Positions 14,454 to 14,781 of a stretch of 14,781 bases of DNA are shown here, one piece after another. The stretch comes from Lachnoclostridium sp. UBA5890 (GTDB lineage: Bacteria; Bacillota; Clostridia; Lachnospirales; Lachnospiraceae), in assembly GCA_002431395.1 (NCBI GenBank), contig DJEU01000027.1:23176-37956 (forward strand). The letters are read 5' to 3'. The translations under genes were made by a program, and so were the position numbers. Within the stretch, counting starts at the first letter, position 1, and each line of letters opens with the position of its first letter. The notes beneath the pieces are model-generated. The model searched no databases. It saw nothing but the letters and a program-made list of their open reading frames with translations, and was not told where the DNA came from.

Positions 14454-14693
14454 TTACAAGTATCGATACAATTCTTTTGCTTCGTCCTTCTTATAGGTCT
14501 CTTCGACACGAAGAACTTCTACTTTTGTCGTCTTGTCTCCGAACTGAATCTCAATCACGTCTCCCGGCTTGACATTTAGCGAAGCTTTCGCCACTTTGTC
14601 ATTGACAAGTATTCTTCCTGCGTCGCAGGCTTCATTTGCCACCGGACGGCGTTTGATGAGACGGGATACTTTTAAATATTTATCTAAACGCAT
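14454..14693 (-). CDS. rqcP: RqcP (YabO), S4-domain ribosome-associated quality control factor
   Basis: Small RNA-binding protein of 79 residues. In B. subtilis RqcP (YabO, related to Hsp15) binds obstructed 50S subunits next to the nascent-chain tRNA and works with RqcH in adding C-terminal alanine tails to stalled peptides. The S4 fold covers almost the whole protein: MRLDKYLKVSRLIKRRPVA is the typical N-terminal helix pair, followed by GRILVNDKVAKASLNVKPGD and the strand VIEIQFGDKTTKVEVLRV. It lacks the longer C-terminal tail of some homologues. AAAGGAGG stands eight bases before the ATG. It is the first complete gene of the conserved rqcP-yabP-yabQ-divIC order, and is separated from yabP by about 205 bases containing two hairpins. 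Confidence 0.95.
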   Translation of the reverse strand: MRLDKYLKVSRLIKRRPVANEACDAGRILVNDKVAKASLNVKPGDVIEIQFGDKTTKVEVLRVEETYKKDEAKELYRYL

Positions 14694-14728
14694 GTTGGTT
14701 TCCTCCTTTTATTGGGTTGGGGGTGGGG

Positions 14729-14772
14729 AAAGGCAACGGATTTCAGCGAGGGAGCTGATTTGCGTTGCCTTT
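14729..14772. repeat. large interrupted hairpin upstream of rqcP
   Basis: Outer arms AAAGGCAACG (14729-14738) and CGTTGCCTTT (14763-14772) pair perfectly. After a five-base internal loop on each side, CAGC (14744-14747) pairs with GCTG (14754-14757). It is probably the terminator of the gene preceding rqcP, which lies outside the window, although the minus strand continues with TTTCCCC rather than a long U-tract. Confidence 0.6.
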
Positions 14773-14781
14773 GGGGCTCCG

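Overview
The window is a segment of a Gram-positive, endospore-forming Clostridia chromosome, most likely Lachnospiraceae. I infer this from the sporulation genes, the purine-rich ribosome binding sites, the U-tract terminators and the gene order. Eleven complete protein genes are visible; ten lie on the minus strand and one (3933-4517) on the plus strand. I see no rRNA, tRNA, insertion sequence, prophage or CRISPR array, and no gene-free stretch longer than about 235 bases.

The right half (14693 down to 6873, minus strand) is a conserved Firmicutes block: rqcP, yabP, yabQ, divIC, spoIIE, tilS, hpt, ftsH. B. subtilis has the same order with a few extra genes (yabR, yabS, yabT) that are absent here. 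It combines ribosome-associated quality control (rqcP), sporulation (yabP, yabQ, spoIIE), division (divIC), tRNA-Ile lysidine formation (tilS), purine salvage (hpt) and membrane proteolysis (ftsH). Signals I can read divide it into units: a terminator after rqcP, a sigma-E-like promoter before yabP, a sigma-A promoter before divIC, a terminator after divIC that overlaps a long-spacer, Spo0A-type promoter for spoIIE, then a tight spoIIE-tilS-hpt-ftsH run ending in a four-base overlap.

The left half is accessory. It holds a cytoplasmic GH13 alpha-glucan hydrolase (6638-4581), a plus-strand gene of unknown function (3933-4517) with a near-consensus sigma-28 flagellar-type promoter and its own terminator, a divergent CgeB-like glycosyltransferase (3816-2629), and a bifunctional class A penicillin-binding protein (2572-236) with its own promoter and terminator. 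The first 80 bases may hold the 3' end of a plus-strand gene, but this is weak.

Most of the window is ordinary core genome. The best candidate for something undescribed is the 194-residue protein at 3933-4517: an orphan that appears to belong to the motility regulon, far from any visible flagellar gene and next to a glycosyltransferase. The other points of interest are regulatory: the terminator/promoter overlap before spoIIE, the sigma-E-like element in an inverted repeat before yabP, a hairpin that any transcript of the GH13 gene must cross, and a tandem pair of perfect Spo0A boxes inside the glycosyltransferase gene.
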